NCBI RefSeq assembly: GCF_045920555.1
Contig: NZ_CP174509.1
Location: 5,270,001 to 5,334,000, forward strand
Direction: 5' to 3'
DNA from: Pseudalkalibacillus sp045920555
Lineage (GTDB): Bacteria > Bacillota > Bacilli > Bacillales > Fictibacillaceae
Length of the DNA: 64,000 bases
The translations under genes and the position numbers were made by a program. The notes under the pieces were generated by a model that saw only the letters and a list, made by a program, of their open reading frames with translations, did not search any database and had not been told where the DNA came from. Below, in pieces: positions 17,910 through 26,454 of the stretch; the first letter of the stretch is position 1, and each line of letters opens with the position of its first letter.

Positions 17910-19172
17910 TTATGAAAATAACTTCGATAACTCAATTAGTAACCAACCGAACGGGGACGTTGCTCCTCCAATTAAATTGGCAAGTTCAGTGGAAGCTTGA
18001 ACGTTTTCCGGTAACGTCACATCAACCATTTGTGCGGCTTTCGTATAGAAAGGGGCAATGGACGTACCGGCATAAAGCACGAAAGTTACCATAACCAGAC
18101 CTGATAAAAATAAACGTGCAAGATTCTTTTTAAGAAACGGAGCTGCCATAGGTAATAAGAAAACGAGTGCCGCGAGATCAACAAAAGGAAGCACCTTGTT
18201 ACCGGGCAGGATGAGTGCTAAAAGAAGCGTGCCTGGAATCAGTAATAACCCTGTCGCTAATACAGCTGGATTTCCCACGAGAATCGCCGTATCTAATCCG
18301 ATATAAAACTCCCTGTCTGGAAAACGTTTCTTTAGCATTTTTTCTGTCGCTTCACGGATAATTTCGAGTCCTTCTACCAAAATATTAATCATCGCAGGTA
18401 ACAGCACCATGACCGCTGCGACATTGATCCCGAGCTTCAGAATATCCGGTACAGAGAAACCTGCCAAAATACCGAGCACTATCCCTAAGATCGTTCCGAG
18501 TGTCAACGGTTCTCCCATTACACCAAATTTTTTATTGATTTCTTCAGGTGATGCTTTTATGCTGCGAAGCCCAGGTATTCGTTCAATGATCCAGTTCATT
18601 GCAATACCTATCGGAACATAAATTGCTGACGTCCCGTGAGCGAATGCTACCCCTTTTAAGTTAAATTCCTGCTGAATCTTTTTGGCAGTTAAGTCTCCAA
18701 TGATTAACGCGACAAGGAAATGTACTAACGATAACATGACCGAAATCATAATACTTCCGGTAACGGCGTAGACGACACCGCCTGTGAGCATGAAGTGCCA
18801 GTAATTGAAAATGTCGATATTCACCGTTTTCGTTAGCTTTAATAAAAGCAAGATGATATTTAACACAATCGCACCAAATACGACAAACGGTACAATTGGT
18901 GTTCCCCAACCAATCGTTGCTCCAACCGGCCACCCCGGATCGACAATAGTCAAGTTCAGGTTAAACCGGCTAACCATTGCTTCCGCTGCCGGACCGAGAC
19001 TGTCTAACAACAGGCCAATCACTAAATTAATCCCGACAAAGCCAATCCCAATCAGCATTGCTGCTTTGAATCCCTGGCCTATCCTCACACGGAAGATCAA
19101 TGCGAGAATAAGGAAAATAATCGGCATCATGACCGCAGGACCCAATTGAATAATCGATTCAATAAGTGACAT
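17910..19172 (-). CDS. PTS galactitol-type EIIC (GatC/SgcC family) transporter
   Basis: Integral membrane sugar transporter of 420 residues with about ten to twelve hydrophobic segments. Family marks are the N-terminal LGPAVMMPIIFLILALIFR, the GWPVGATIGWGTPIVPFVVFG loop and the late GLDTAILVGNPAVLATGLLL. Start 19172 follows AAGGGGGG; an upstream codon at 19202 has none. GatC-type transporters normally need EIIA and EIIB partners, but neither is encoded in this cluster. Either those subunits are elsewhere or the protein works without phosphorylation, which would fit the FGGY kinase next to it. It is the first structural gene after the glpP-linked attenuator. Confidence 0.87.
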   Translation of the reverse strand: MSLIESIIQLGPAVMMPIIFLILALIFRVRIGQGFKAAMLIGIGFVGINLVIGLLLDSLGPAAEAMVSRFNLNLTIVDPGWPVGATIGWGTPIVPFVVFGAIVLNIILLLLKLTKTVNIDIFNYWHFMLTGGVVYAVTGSIMISVMLSLVHFLVALIIGDLTAKKIQQEFNLKGVAFAHGTSAIYVPIGIAMNWIIERIPGLRSIKASPEEINKKFGVMGEPLTLGTILGIVLGILAGFSVPDILKLGINVAAVMVLLPAMINILVEGLEIIREATEKMLKKRFPDREFYIGLDTAILVGNPAVLATGLLLIPGTLLLALILPGNKVLPFVDLAALVFLLPMAAPFLKKNLARLFLSGLVMVTFVLYAGTSIAPFYTKAAQMVDVTLPENVQASTELANLIGGATSPFGWLLIELSKLFS

Positions 19173-19236
19173 AAATAATCCCCCCTTATAGTTGTCGAGC
19201 ACCTACCAGAAAACAAGGCTCACCTCCTTTTAGTGT

Positions 19237-19296
19237 GGAAAAAAACAAAAAACCCTACAAAGCAATAGCAAATAAGCCATCACTCTGCAGGGTTTC
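19237..19296 (-). terminator. Attenuator-like terminator between glpP paralogue and EIIC operon
   Basis: On the minus strand AAACCCTGCAGAG (from 19295) pairs with GCTTTGTAGGGTTT (ending 19250) and is followed by a run of T broken by one G. It lies between glpP and the EIIC gene, i.e. in the leader of the sugar operon. GlpP proteins bind leader RNA and prevent termination, so conditional readthrough here is a reasonable inference. Confidence 0.7.
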
Positions 19297-19321
19297 GCAT
19301 TTTCTCATAACCGCTGTTAAG

Positions 19322-19882
19322 CTATTTTGTTGTCCATAAAGCAGGATTACTGCACGTAAGCCCTTGTATACCGGCGTTGAATAATTCTATCACATCGTCT
19401 TTTGTTGATATAAAACCACCCGCTAAAATGGGTGCATCGGTTACTTGTTTAATTTGAGGGAGAAATGCTTTTGAAAAGGGGCCAGGTAAAACCTCTACCG
19501 CATTCAAATCGCTTTCCTTGATTGCCTTCAATCCCGATTCCAATGAACGGGAATCCAGCAAAAACAGCCGATGTACAGCTATAAGTCCTAGTTCCTTCGA
19601 GCGATTGATCAGCTTCGCGTTTGGTGAAATAATTCCATCCACCTTGAACAAGTCTTTTAACAATTTTAACCCCATGTTGTCCTTATTTAAGCCTCCAACC
19701 AAATCTAAATGGACCAGCACCTTTTTTCCTTCTTTGTGACATTCCTTCGTCAACATCTTCAAATTTCCAATATGTGTATCTGAAAGCAGCATATAAGGAG
19801 AAGGACTGTGTAGTGCCTTATTCAAAAATTTCAAATCACGGACAGAAGGAATAATGACGTTATTAAAAAGCGTTTGGTTCAT
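19322..19882 (-). CDS. GlpP-family transcription antiterminator
   Basis: RNA-binding antiterminator of about 186 residues with a TIM-barrel-like fold. In Bacillus subtilis GlpP binds glycerol 3-phosphate and the glp leader RNA. Diagnostic pieces: VIIPSVRDLKFLNKAL at the start, SDTHIGNLKMLTKECHKEGK, KVLVHLDLVGGL, DGIISPNAKLI, VEVLPGPFSKAF and DAPILAGGFISTKDDV. The Met at 19882 aligns with the usual family N-terminus and has AAGGAG upstream; a longer frame begins at 19930. No glpF, glpK or glpD is nearby; the gene precedes a sugar/polyol operon, so this paralogue probably controls that operon and may sense another phosphorylated compound. Confidence 0.85.
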   Translation of the reverse strand: MNQTLFNNVIIPSVRDLKFLNKALHSPSPYMLLSDTHIGNLKMLTKECHKEGKKVLVHLDLVGGLNKDNMGLKLLKDLFKVDGIISPNAKLINRSKELGLIAVHRLFLLDSRSLESGLKAIKESDLNAVEVLPGPFSKAFLPQIKQVTDAPILAGGFISTKDDVIELFNAGIQGLTCSNPALWTTK

Positions 19883-19935
19883 TGAATGCTGCGACTCCTT
19901 CGTCTTAGAGTGTTTGTAAAACGCTTTCATTATTT

Positions 19936-19965
19936 AGTTTAAATAAAAGGGAAACGATTTGTCAA
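19936..19965 (-). promoter_or_regulatory. Candidate promoter of the glpP-EIIC operon
   Basis: Minus-strand TTGACA (19960-19965), 18-base spacer and TAAACT (19936-19941), close to sigma-A consensus and just before the glpP frame. The spacer contains AATCGTTTCCC, a weak resemblance to a CcpA site. Confidence 0.45.
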
Positions 19966-20136
19966 TGTTTTTTGAAAATTATGAAGTAGTAATATGATAG
20001 GATCAGTGTTCATTTTCTTGACAGGAAAAGCGATCATCCGGTTTAGTCTAACTCCTTTGAAATGTAACTGAAATTTTGGTTAGCTATGACAAAATGAAAG
20101 TCTGATAAGTTGACTTCGTTTCATAAGTGTATACAC

Positions 20137-20512
20137 TGGGGATGCCCCTTAAAGCCGAAATGTATAAAAGCGAAGGGGAACCGCCAAGTCTATTGGAATC
20201 CAATTTTCGAGGAAATGAAGGCAAAGGCGAAAACAGCCCTTGAAAGTGAAGGACTCTGTGAAATACGCTGGACGTAAAGTTGAGGTAGAAAGCGTTTTGG
20301 TCACATCAAGGGAAATCGATCGATCCGCAGATTTTCATTGCAGGGTCTCGACAAGGTTCACGTCGAGTTTGGAATTGTGGCATTAGCCCACAACCTACTG
20401 AAAGTAGCTGGTATACGACGAGATGCTTTCCTAGAAAAAACAAAACAAGACCAAGTAGAACGAAATGTTCTTCTTGGTCTTGTTTTATTTGAGGGACTTA
20501 TCAGACAGCCCC
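20137..20512 (+). pseudogene. IS1182-family transposase C-terminal remnant
   Basis: One frame reads WGCPLKPKCIKAKGNRQVYW and continues NPIFEEMKAKAKTALESEG to a stop; after a frameshift a second frame reads FGHIKGNRSIRRFSLQGLDK and VHVEFGIVALAHNLLKVAG. Both are the zinc-cluster and C-terminal DDE part of IS1182-type transposases. GGGACTTATCAGACAGCCCC at 20493-20512 looks like the right inverted repeat. The 5' two thirds of the element is missing. Confidence 0.85.
20442..20486. terminator. Strong hairpin inside the IS1182 right end
   Basis: Perfect 14-base arms AAAACAAGACCAAG (20442-20455) and CTTGGTCTTGTTTT (20473-20486). With A- and T-rich ends it can terminate in both directions, for the IS remnant and for the convergent sodC gene. 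Confidence 0.7.
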
Positions 20513-20530
20513 TTCTTTTAAAATATTTTA

Positions 20531-21175
20531 TTATTTTGTTTCTTCCTCTGTGCTCATAATTACTCCGCATGCTTGTCTGTCACCTGCATCCCCAGTTTTC
20601 ATTGTTGCTTCATCTGGACCAGGTTTTCCCTCTGCTTGATAACGATCAGGTATATTGCCGAAGTTATCAGGATTTGAATGGACGATGACAGCCAGTTCTT
20701 CCTCTTTCAGTTGATCAATAGTTAGACGATCGAACGTTGCAGAATATGCAGCGCTTCTATCCTCGTTGACATATAGGGAAGGCATGTCCCCAGCATGTCC
20801 AGAGTGCATTTTCCCATCCGTATTAAAGTGTCCGCCTGCTGTCGTGAAAGGACCTTCCTCGGCATCAGGTTCACAGACACCATTTTCATGGACATGAAAA
20901 CCATGGTGACCCGGCTCTAGCCCTTCTATACTGGCGACAATCTGAACATGACCGTCATGTACAAGAAAGCTTACAGTGCCAACAGTTTTATTCTCTACAT
21001 CTTTAAGTTCTGCCTTAGCTTGAGGTTCCATCTGTTCCTCAGGGCTCTCGTTCGTCCCAGCTGTATTTTCCGTATTTGTCGTTTCCTTACCATTTGAATT
21101 TTCTCCACCGGAACATCCATTCAGTAATATCGCCACAGACATTATTAGCATTATCTTAGTCCAATTTTTACTCAT
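20531..21175 (-). CDS. Cu/Zn superoxide dismutase-family lipoprotein
   Basis: Lipid-anchored protein of 214 residues: lipobox LLNGC at about residue 21, a low-complexity Asn/Glu/Thr linker to about 60, then a SOD_Cu domain. Metal positions appear complete: HGFHVHE (two Cu ligands), GGHFN (bridging His), MHSGHAGD (zinc His, His, Asp) and VIVHSNPDNFGNIPDRY (last Cu His). The disulfide Cys pair is GVCEPD and ACGVI. This differs from Bacillus subtilis YojM, which is known to have lost copper ligands, so real superoxide dismutation at the outer face of the membrane is plausible. Confidence 0.88.
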   Translation of the reverse strand: MSKNWTKIMLIMSVAILLNGCSGGENSNGKETTNTENTAGTNESPEEQMEPQAKAELKDVENKTVGTVSFLVHDGHVQIVASIEGLEPGHHGFHVHENGVCEPDAEEGPFTTAGGHFNTDGKMHSGHAGDMPSLYVNEDRSAAYSATFDRLTIDQLKEEELAVIVHSNPDNFGNIPDRYQAEGKPGPDEATMKTGDAGDRQACGVIMSTEEETK

Positions 21176-21308
21176 TTGATAGCTCCTTAACTCATTTTTT
21201 GGAATTTTCTAACTATATGATTAAATACAGTTTTGGAACAAATAATAACTTCTATAAAATTAGAATTTTATTTATGAACTACAATAACAAATAGCAAGTT
21301 ATATATTT

Positions 21309-21806
21309 TTATTCTCGTCCTGTTAATTGCCCGATAAACTCAACATTATTAATCTTCCAACCTTGCTTTTTCACATAAATTAAATTGGTTTTTACAATGA
21401 CTGTTTCCGTGTTGGTGACATCATTAAATTCTGTACTGAGCTTAAATTCATTGAAAAATTCAGCTTCTGTTTGAGAATCTTGATATTCAAAAGATTTTAA
21501 CCCAGCAATGGATGACTTTACGGATTGATCAGAACTGGGAAGTTCTGTTCCCGAAGGGTAGGTTGCCTTGTATCCCTGATCGGTCATTAAAGGTTGAATA
21601 TTCTGATATCGTTCGGCTATTGTCTGGTAGGTGAAAAAATGTTCCAGGAACTCCTTATTGATCTTTAATGCATCAGTGTTTTGGATCGAAGATAGGGATT
21701 TGATCTCTTTTTCATAATGATCCTGGTTCGCCCTTACTTCTTGTAACTGTATACGTAGACTGGCGACATACAGGATGACGACAACCGCAGTAATAAAACC
21801 AATCAT
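21309..21806 (-). pseudogene. YddI-like conjugative-element membrane protein, 5' end disturbed
   Basis: The frame from ATG 21806 gives 165 residues: one transmembrane helix at once (MIGFITAVVVILYVASL), a coiled-coil stretch to about 45 and a soluble C-terminal domain. Upstream bases read SRSKRYLFL in frame without a start codon, whereas the well-placed ATG at 21838 (GGAGGTG before it) gives MDPDQ in a different frame; one lost base would restore a normal basic N-terminus. Size, topology and the cwlT-like tail directly upstream match the gene after cwlT in ICEBs1 (yddI) and Tn916-type elements. Function there is not established. Identification rests mainly on synteny. Confidence 0.5.
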
Positions 21807-21856
21807 GAGGAAAAGATAACGTTTTGATCGGGATCCATAACTTTTTTCACCTCCGA

Positions 21857-22010
21857 TTACGGAATACGCCTAAAACCTAAAAAGGGATATAGGCTTTTCC
21901 ACTCTTCTACAGAAGAATAGGTGACCCCATTGCTGCTATTGGCATTAATAAATTTCCCTTCTCCGACATCATCCCGACATGGGAAACACCTGGCTTATTA
22001 GCACATTAGT
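21857..22010 (-). pseudogene. Remnant of a CwlT-type NlpC/P60 cell-wall hydrolase
   Basis: Read on the minus strand, PGVSHVGM is followed after a frameshift by VGEGKFINANSSNGVTYSSV and EEWKSLYPFLGFRRIP to a TAA at 21857-21859. HVG supplies the catalytic His of NlpC/P60 (C40) peptidases and the tail is typical of the CwlT/Tn916 Orf14 enzymes. Only the last 50 or so residues remain. Confidence 0.65.
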
Positions 22011-22051
22011 CTATTCCACTTATACTTGTGTTAACAAAATATTTCTGTTTA

Positions 22052-22699
22052 TCAAGTAGATACAGCCACTGCCCTTACCGGAGACCCATCTAGTCCTGTA
22101 AAACGGAGTGGTAGAGCTATTATCAGTGGGTCTGGAAAATCAATTTCCTCAAAGTTACAAAAGTTTTCTCCAATAATTCCGTTTACGCTAGTGATAGCTT
22201 CATGTGCTGAGAAAGTGGAACCATTAGGTGGGTCAACGTTTAATGCATCAATAAAAAATGTACGGACACCTCTGTCTATTAACAGCTCAATTACTGTTGC
22301 ACCAACATACGGGTGTTGAAAGTATTTTTCCGAACCAAGATACTTTGACCAGCCTGTATGAAAAAGGGCTATTTTTCCTTTATCCAGTTCATCAAGATCT
22401 TTTTCCACATCGGTGAATCCTATTTCTTCACCACTATGCTTGCCTGTAACATCAATAACCACTCCATTACCGATAAATTTAAATAGATCAGATTGATCGA
22501 TTTTTTCGCCATTCTTCTGAAAATGAAATGGAGCATCTACGTGGGTCCCTGTGTGAGACCCAAACAAAATCTCGCTTACTTGATAACCGTGCTTATCAAT
22601 TTCCGCTGCCGTTTTTATCGTTGGTTTTGGATCTCCAGGGTAAATCGGTGTGTCAGAAGTAATGGGTATTGATAAATCGACAATTTTTTTTATCAACAA
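22052..22699 (-). CDS. Cyclase / kynurenine formamidase-like metal hydrolase
   Basis: Member of the cyclase superfamily (about 215 residues), which includes arylformamidase, isatin hydrolase and other amide-bond hydrolases. The metal-binding signature is HTGTHVDAPFHF near residue 48, with DLSIPITSDTPIYPGDP at the start and VDPPNGSTFSAHEA near 156. Several start codons compete (GTG 22708, TTG 22699, TTG 22696); AGAGGTGG favours one of the TTG codons. It is the last gene of the sigma-54-type operon, 3-12 bases after the nitrilase-family gene. The substrate is unknown; an amide or ring-opening step in nitrogen-compound breakdown is likely. Confidence 0.82.
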   Translation of the reverse strand: MLIKKIVDLSIPITSDTPIYPGDPKPTIKTAAEIDKHGYQVSEILFGSHTGTHVDAPFHFQKNGEKIDQSDLFKFIGNGVVIDVTGKHSGEEIGFTDVEKDLDELDKGKIALFHTGWSKYLGSEKYFQHPYVGATVIELLIDRGVRTFFIDALNVDPPNGSTFSAHEAITSVNGIIGENFCNFEEIDFPDPLIIALPLRFTGLDGSPVRAVAVST

Positions 22700-22711
22700 T
22701 TGAACCACCTC

Positions 22712-23500
22712 TTAATAAAGATCAATACGTCTTTCCTTAAGCATGGTATAAAATGTGGTTTTTAACTCATTCCTCCAATCGTATTCAATATCAGCCACAA
22801 TCAAATCTTCCTGGTCATTTCTGGATGATGCAATAATCTTTCCGTCTGGACCGTAAATAGAAGACTTTCCGAAAAAGGATAACTCTTCAGAGGTACCGAC
22901 ATGATTGCAAGCTGCTACAAATACAGTGTTATCGATGGCTCTAGCTGCTCCAAAAAGCTTGAATGGAGTATCATACGGAACCTCCCAGGCGCTTGGGGCA
23001 ACCAGAAGATCAGTACCTTTTAATGCAAGCTTACGAGAAAGCTCAGGGAAAGCAAGATCCCAGCAAATCATCAGGCCAATTATTCCAAGTTCTGTTTTAA
23101 CTGTTACAAGTTCTGATCCAGGTGTAAATAGTTCTTTTTCAAGTGGTGTTAGATGAATTTTTCTGTAATTAGCAGCTAAGTTCCCTTCTGGATCGACCAT
23201 TTGTATGGCATTGTAAATGTTGCCTTTCAGATCCTTTTCTACATACCCGTATACAATCCAGATATCATATTGATGAGCTATTTCCCTCATCTTTTGAAAG
23301 ATGACTCCTTCTTTTTCTTGTGCAAGCTCTTTTAACCTAGGTGAAAGAAAATAGCCGGTGGCACTGAGCTCTGGAAAGACGATTAATCGAGTATCAGGGT
23401 GATGTTGTTTTGATTCCTTAACCATACTCTCCATTTTAGTATGATTGGATGAGAAATCCTCATTACGAAAAACAGCTTGGGCCAATGCGATTTTATACAT
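22712..23500 (-). CDS. Carbon-nitrogen hydrolase (nitrilase superfamily amidase)
   Basis: Amidase of 262 residues with the Glu-Lys-Cys triad in the expected order: Glu in LIVFPELSATGY near residue 44, Lys in NYRKIHLTPLE near 114 and Cys in GLMICWDLAFPE near 147. Such enzymes hydrolyse amides or N-carbamoyl compounds to acid plus ammonia. Between a purine/cytosine-type permease and a cyclase-family hydrolase it likely releases nitrogen from an imported compound or from the product of the ureohydrolase/aldehyde dehydrogenase steps. Confidence 0.88.
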   Translation of the reverse strand: MYKIALAQAVFRNEDFSSNHTKMESMVKESKQHHPDTRLIVFPELSATGYFLSPRLKELAQEKEGVIFQKMREIAHQYDIWIVYGYVEKDLKGNIYNAIQMVDPEGNLAANYRKIHLTPLEKELFTPGSELVTVKTELGIIGLMICWDLAFPELSRKLALKGTDLLVAPSAWEVPYDTPFKLFGAARAIDNTVFVAACNHVGTSEELSFFGKSSIYGPDGKIIASSRNDQEDLIVADIEYDWRNELKTTFYTMLKERRIDLY

Positions 23501-23509
23501 TGTCTTTTC

Positions 23510-24883
23510 TTAAGCCTCCAACTTAGTTGTTTGTTCTGGTTCTACATCCCGTTTCACATCTGTCTGTTTTGAAACGGTCATCAACCCCCAATAGAAAATC
23601 CCTGAAACAATAAATGTAAGAATCGTAGAACCAATACTTAACGGTTTAACATAAGTGAAATAGTAAGCAAATAAAGCACCTACAATATAAGTCATATATG
23701 CAGCAATGTTTACACCTTTTTGATAACGGTAATTCCCCCTTGAATCAAATGCAATATCTTCAGCATCATAATGTCCTTTCTTGATAATGAAGTAATCCAC
23801 CAGAACAATCGCAAATACAGGAATAAATAATGTTGCGATTAACAAGATGAAGCTAAAAAAGTTTGTCATTAATACTTCTTTTAAAAGGGCTCCCAAGGTA
23901 CATAATATACCCATTACCAGGGTCAGTTTCCAAAATCCATAATTAGGAAAAACATTCATAAATGACATCGAAGCACTGTAGAGTGCCATCACGTTAGTGG
24001 ATAAAACAGAGAAGAATACAACAATTGAAGCGATGAATCCGAACCCGTAAGCTGATAGAAGAATGGTGGGATCATAGGTTTGTTCCATATTCGAAAGGAT
24101 ACTGAATCCGCTTACAACAGCTCCCAGGCCCATTGCGATAAGGGTTGCAAGGAGATATCCTAAGTAAGTACCCCATATACCGCTTTTTTCCGATTTACAG
24201 TTACGATTAAAGTCACAAACGGTTGACATCCAGGAAAAAGCGGTTGCAACTACTATATCAAAAGCGATGACGCCAGTAATAGCTGGGTTTTCATTCAGTT
24301 TCATGTTTATCAATGAAGCAGCGTTGTACGTGGTGAACAGTTTAAAAAATACAAGAGCGGAGAGGATAAGCATTGAAATGGAAACCCATTTTTCAATTCT
24401 CTCCACGCCACGGTGACCGTAGATCGTAATCAAAACAACGAGCACCTCAGTTAAAATGACGAATAGATTGATATTGCTATATCCAGTCGTAAATTTTACG
24501 GCGTAATTCAGACTTAGACCCGCCATATAGGCTTGTATCCAGCTCCAACCAATTAAAATGATAGTGTTCACAATCGATGGGAGAATGGCCCCTTTTTGTC
24601 CAAAAGCTGCCCTTGTTATCACCATTGTTGAAAGACCTGTACGTGTACCAATGTTTCCGGTTAAAGCAAGCGGAATACCGCCAATTACTGAACCAATAAG
24701 AATGGCAAGCATTGCATCCTTGAATGAAATGTCCGGAACAAACATCATTCCGGTCATAACCGTGGTGATAACTACATTTGCAGCAAGCCACAGGGCGAGT
24801 GTCGAAAAAAAGTTCATACTCCTTTCACTTTTCGGTGTTGGAGAGATGTTATCGGTACCTAAACTTTCTGTAAATTGACTCAT
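23510..24883 (-). CDS. NCS1 family nucleobase/cytosine-type permease
   Basis: Twelve-helix transporter of 457 residues in the purine-cytosine permease family. N-terminal marks are NFFSTLALWLAANVVITTVMTG and GTRTGLSTMVITRAAFGQKGAI; the ILIGWSWIQAYMAGLSLNYAV helix follows. Start 24883 (AAAAGGGG before it) is preferred to a long extension reaching 25003 inside the aldehyde dehydrogenase gene. Substrates of relatives include cytosine, allantoin, hydantoins and other small nitrogen rings; here it presumably imports the compound broken down by the operon. Confidence 0.87.
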   Translation of the reverse strand: MSQFTESLGTDNISPTPKSERSMNFFSTLALWLAANVVITTVMTGMMFVPDISFKDAMLAILIGSVIGGIPLALTGNIGTRTGLSTMVITRAAFGQKGAILPSIVNTIILIGWSWIQAYMAGLSLNYAVKFTTGYSNINLFVILTEVLVVLITIYGHRGVERIEKWVSISMLILSALVFFKLFTTYNAASLINMKLNENPAITGVIAFDIVVATAFSWMSTVCDFNRNCKSEKSGIWGTYLGYLLATLIAMGLGAVVSGFSILSNMEQTYDPTILLSAYGFGFIASIVVFFSVLSTNVMALYSASMSFMNVFPNYGFWKLTLVMGILCTLGALLKEVLMTNFFSFILLIATLFIPVFAIVLVDYFIIKKGHYDAEDIAFDSRGNYRYQKGVNIAAYMTYIVGALFAYYFTYVKPLSIGSTILTFIVSGIFYWGLMTVSKQTDVKRDVEPEQTTKLEA

Positions 24884-24971
24884 TAAAACAACCCCTTTTT
24901 GGATAATAGAGAATAATCTGAAATCTATAGATACAGTGATGGCTTTCACCCTTAGTTCACTGCAAAACACT

Positions 24972-26426
24972 TCACTTATACCAACCAACTGGTTTAAGCT
25001 CATTGTTTAAATTGATATGCTTTACCTCTGTATATCCCGAAAGTCCTTGAGGACCAAGTTCCCGTCCAATTCCACTTTGTTTAAATCCTCCCCATGGAGC
25101 TTCCACATATGGTGTATGGTAGCTGTTAATCCAAATTGTTCCGGCTTTTAGGCAAGACGCAAGTCGTTCAGCACGTTCAAAATCATTACTTAGGACACCT
25201 GCTGCAAGCCCGTAGAGGGTACCATTGGCAAGCTCTATCGCTTCATTATCGTCACGGAAAGTTTGTATGGTTACCACAGGTCCAAATATTTCCTCTTGGA
25301 CAATCCTCATTGATTGCTTAACTTCCGTAAAAACTGCAGGGGACAGGAAGTAGCCCTTCTCTCCAACACGTTGGCCACCATAAAGTAGTCTAGCCCCTTC
25401 ACTTTTCCCGATTTCAATGTAGTTTTCAATTTTCTCACGATGTCCTGCACTGATTACAGGTCCTATTTCGGTTCCTTCATCCAAGGGATTACCAACGTTG
25501 ATCCTTTGTAATTTTTCAAGAAAGTATTCAACAAAAGATTGATAGATGGATTTATGTATAAGAAGTCGTGAAGATGCTACACAAACTTCCCCCTGGTTAA
25601 AAAATGAACCAAATATTCCCCATTCAACAGCAGCCTTGATATCTGCATCTTCCAGAACAATGATTGGTGATTTGCCACCTAATTCAAGAGAAACACGTTT
25701 AAACGAACTCGCACATTGTTCGTTTATCTTTCTACCAGTATCTGAACCTCCCGTGAATGAAACTTTGTCTACATCCGGATGTTTAACTAAGGCTTGCCCC
25801 ACCGGTGTGCCCCCACCAAGGACAAGGTTAAAGACACCTGGAGGGATATCGCATTGATCAACCAACTCCGCAAATTTAATAGCTGTTATTGCAGTTAGTT
25901 CGGATGGCTTAAAGACAACAGTGTTTCCTGCCGCAAGTGCTGGAGCTATTTTCCACATCCCTAATAAAAGCGGGAAGTTCCAAGGGACAATTAAAGCGCA
26001 AACCCCGATAGGTTCTTCGATCACTCTACTTTTTGTCCCATCTGGCATTTTCTTTATCCACGCTTTTCGGTTAGATACCAAATTTGCATAATAGCGTAGG
26101 CATGAAACCGAGTCACTAATATCAAGGCGTGATTCACGAATTGGTTTCCCGGTATTGGTCGTTTCTGCAATAGCAAATTGTTCAGTCTGTTCTTCAAGTA
26201 AATCGGCTAGTTTATTGAGTGAATTGACTCTTTTTTTTATATCTGTTCGCCATGTTGTTTCGTTATAGGCATACCGTGCAGCTCGTACAGCATCCCCCGT
26301 TTGATTTTTAGATGCTTCTCTCACTTCAGTGAATACGCATCCATTGGTAGGGTTGATCATTTGTCTTTCTGAACCTTCTCCTGAATACCATTTTCCGCCG
26401 ATATAAAGGTGTTTTGGTGGATTCAT
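24972..26426 (-). CDS. Aldehyde dehydrogenase (NAD-dependent, betaine/aminoaldehyde type)
   Basis: Oxidises an aldehyde to the acid; 484 residues, full length. Cofactor loop FTGGSDTGRKI near 226, general base Glu in SLELGGKSPIIV near 252, catalytic Cys in NQGEVCVASSRLL near 287 and EEIFGPVVTIQ near 383. Similarity in style is to betaine-aldehyde and gamma-aminobutyraldehyde dehydrogenases. Next to a ureohydrolase this suggests oxidation of an amino- or guanidino-aldehyde. It follows the ureohydrolase gene by 28 bases. Confidence 0.9.
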   Translation of the reverse strand: MNPPKHLYIGGKWYSGEGSERQMINPTNGCVFTEVREASKNQTGDAVRAARYAYNETTWRTDIKKRVNSLNKLADLLEEQTEQFAIAETTNTGKPIRESRLDISDSVSCLRYYANLVSNRKAWIKKMPDGTKSRVIEEPIGVCALIVPWNFPLLLGMWKIAPALAAGNTVVFKPSELTAITAIKFAELVDQCDIPPGVFNLVLGGGTPVGQALVKHPDVDKVSFTGGSDTGRKINEQCASSFKRVSLELGGKSPIIVLEDADIKAAVEWGIFGSFFNQGEVCVASSRLLIHKSIYQSFVEYFLEKLQRINVGNPLDEGTEIGPVISAGHREKIENYIEIGKSEGARLLYGGQRVGEKGYFLSPAVFTEVKQSMRIVQEEIFGPVVTIQTFRDDNEAIELANGTLYGLAAGVLSNDFERAERLASCLKAGTIWINSYHTPYVEAPWGGFKQSGIGRELGPQGLSGYTEVKHINLNNELKPVGWYK

Positions 26427-26454
26427 ACTTTCACTCCTTCGATCCCTGATTGTA

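Noticed and set aside
23900..25003. Long N-terminal extension of the NCS1 permease to 25003
   Set aside because: It would overlap the aldehyde dehydrogenase gene; the Met at 24883 has a ribosome binding site and matches the family start.
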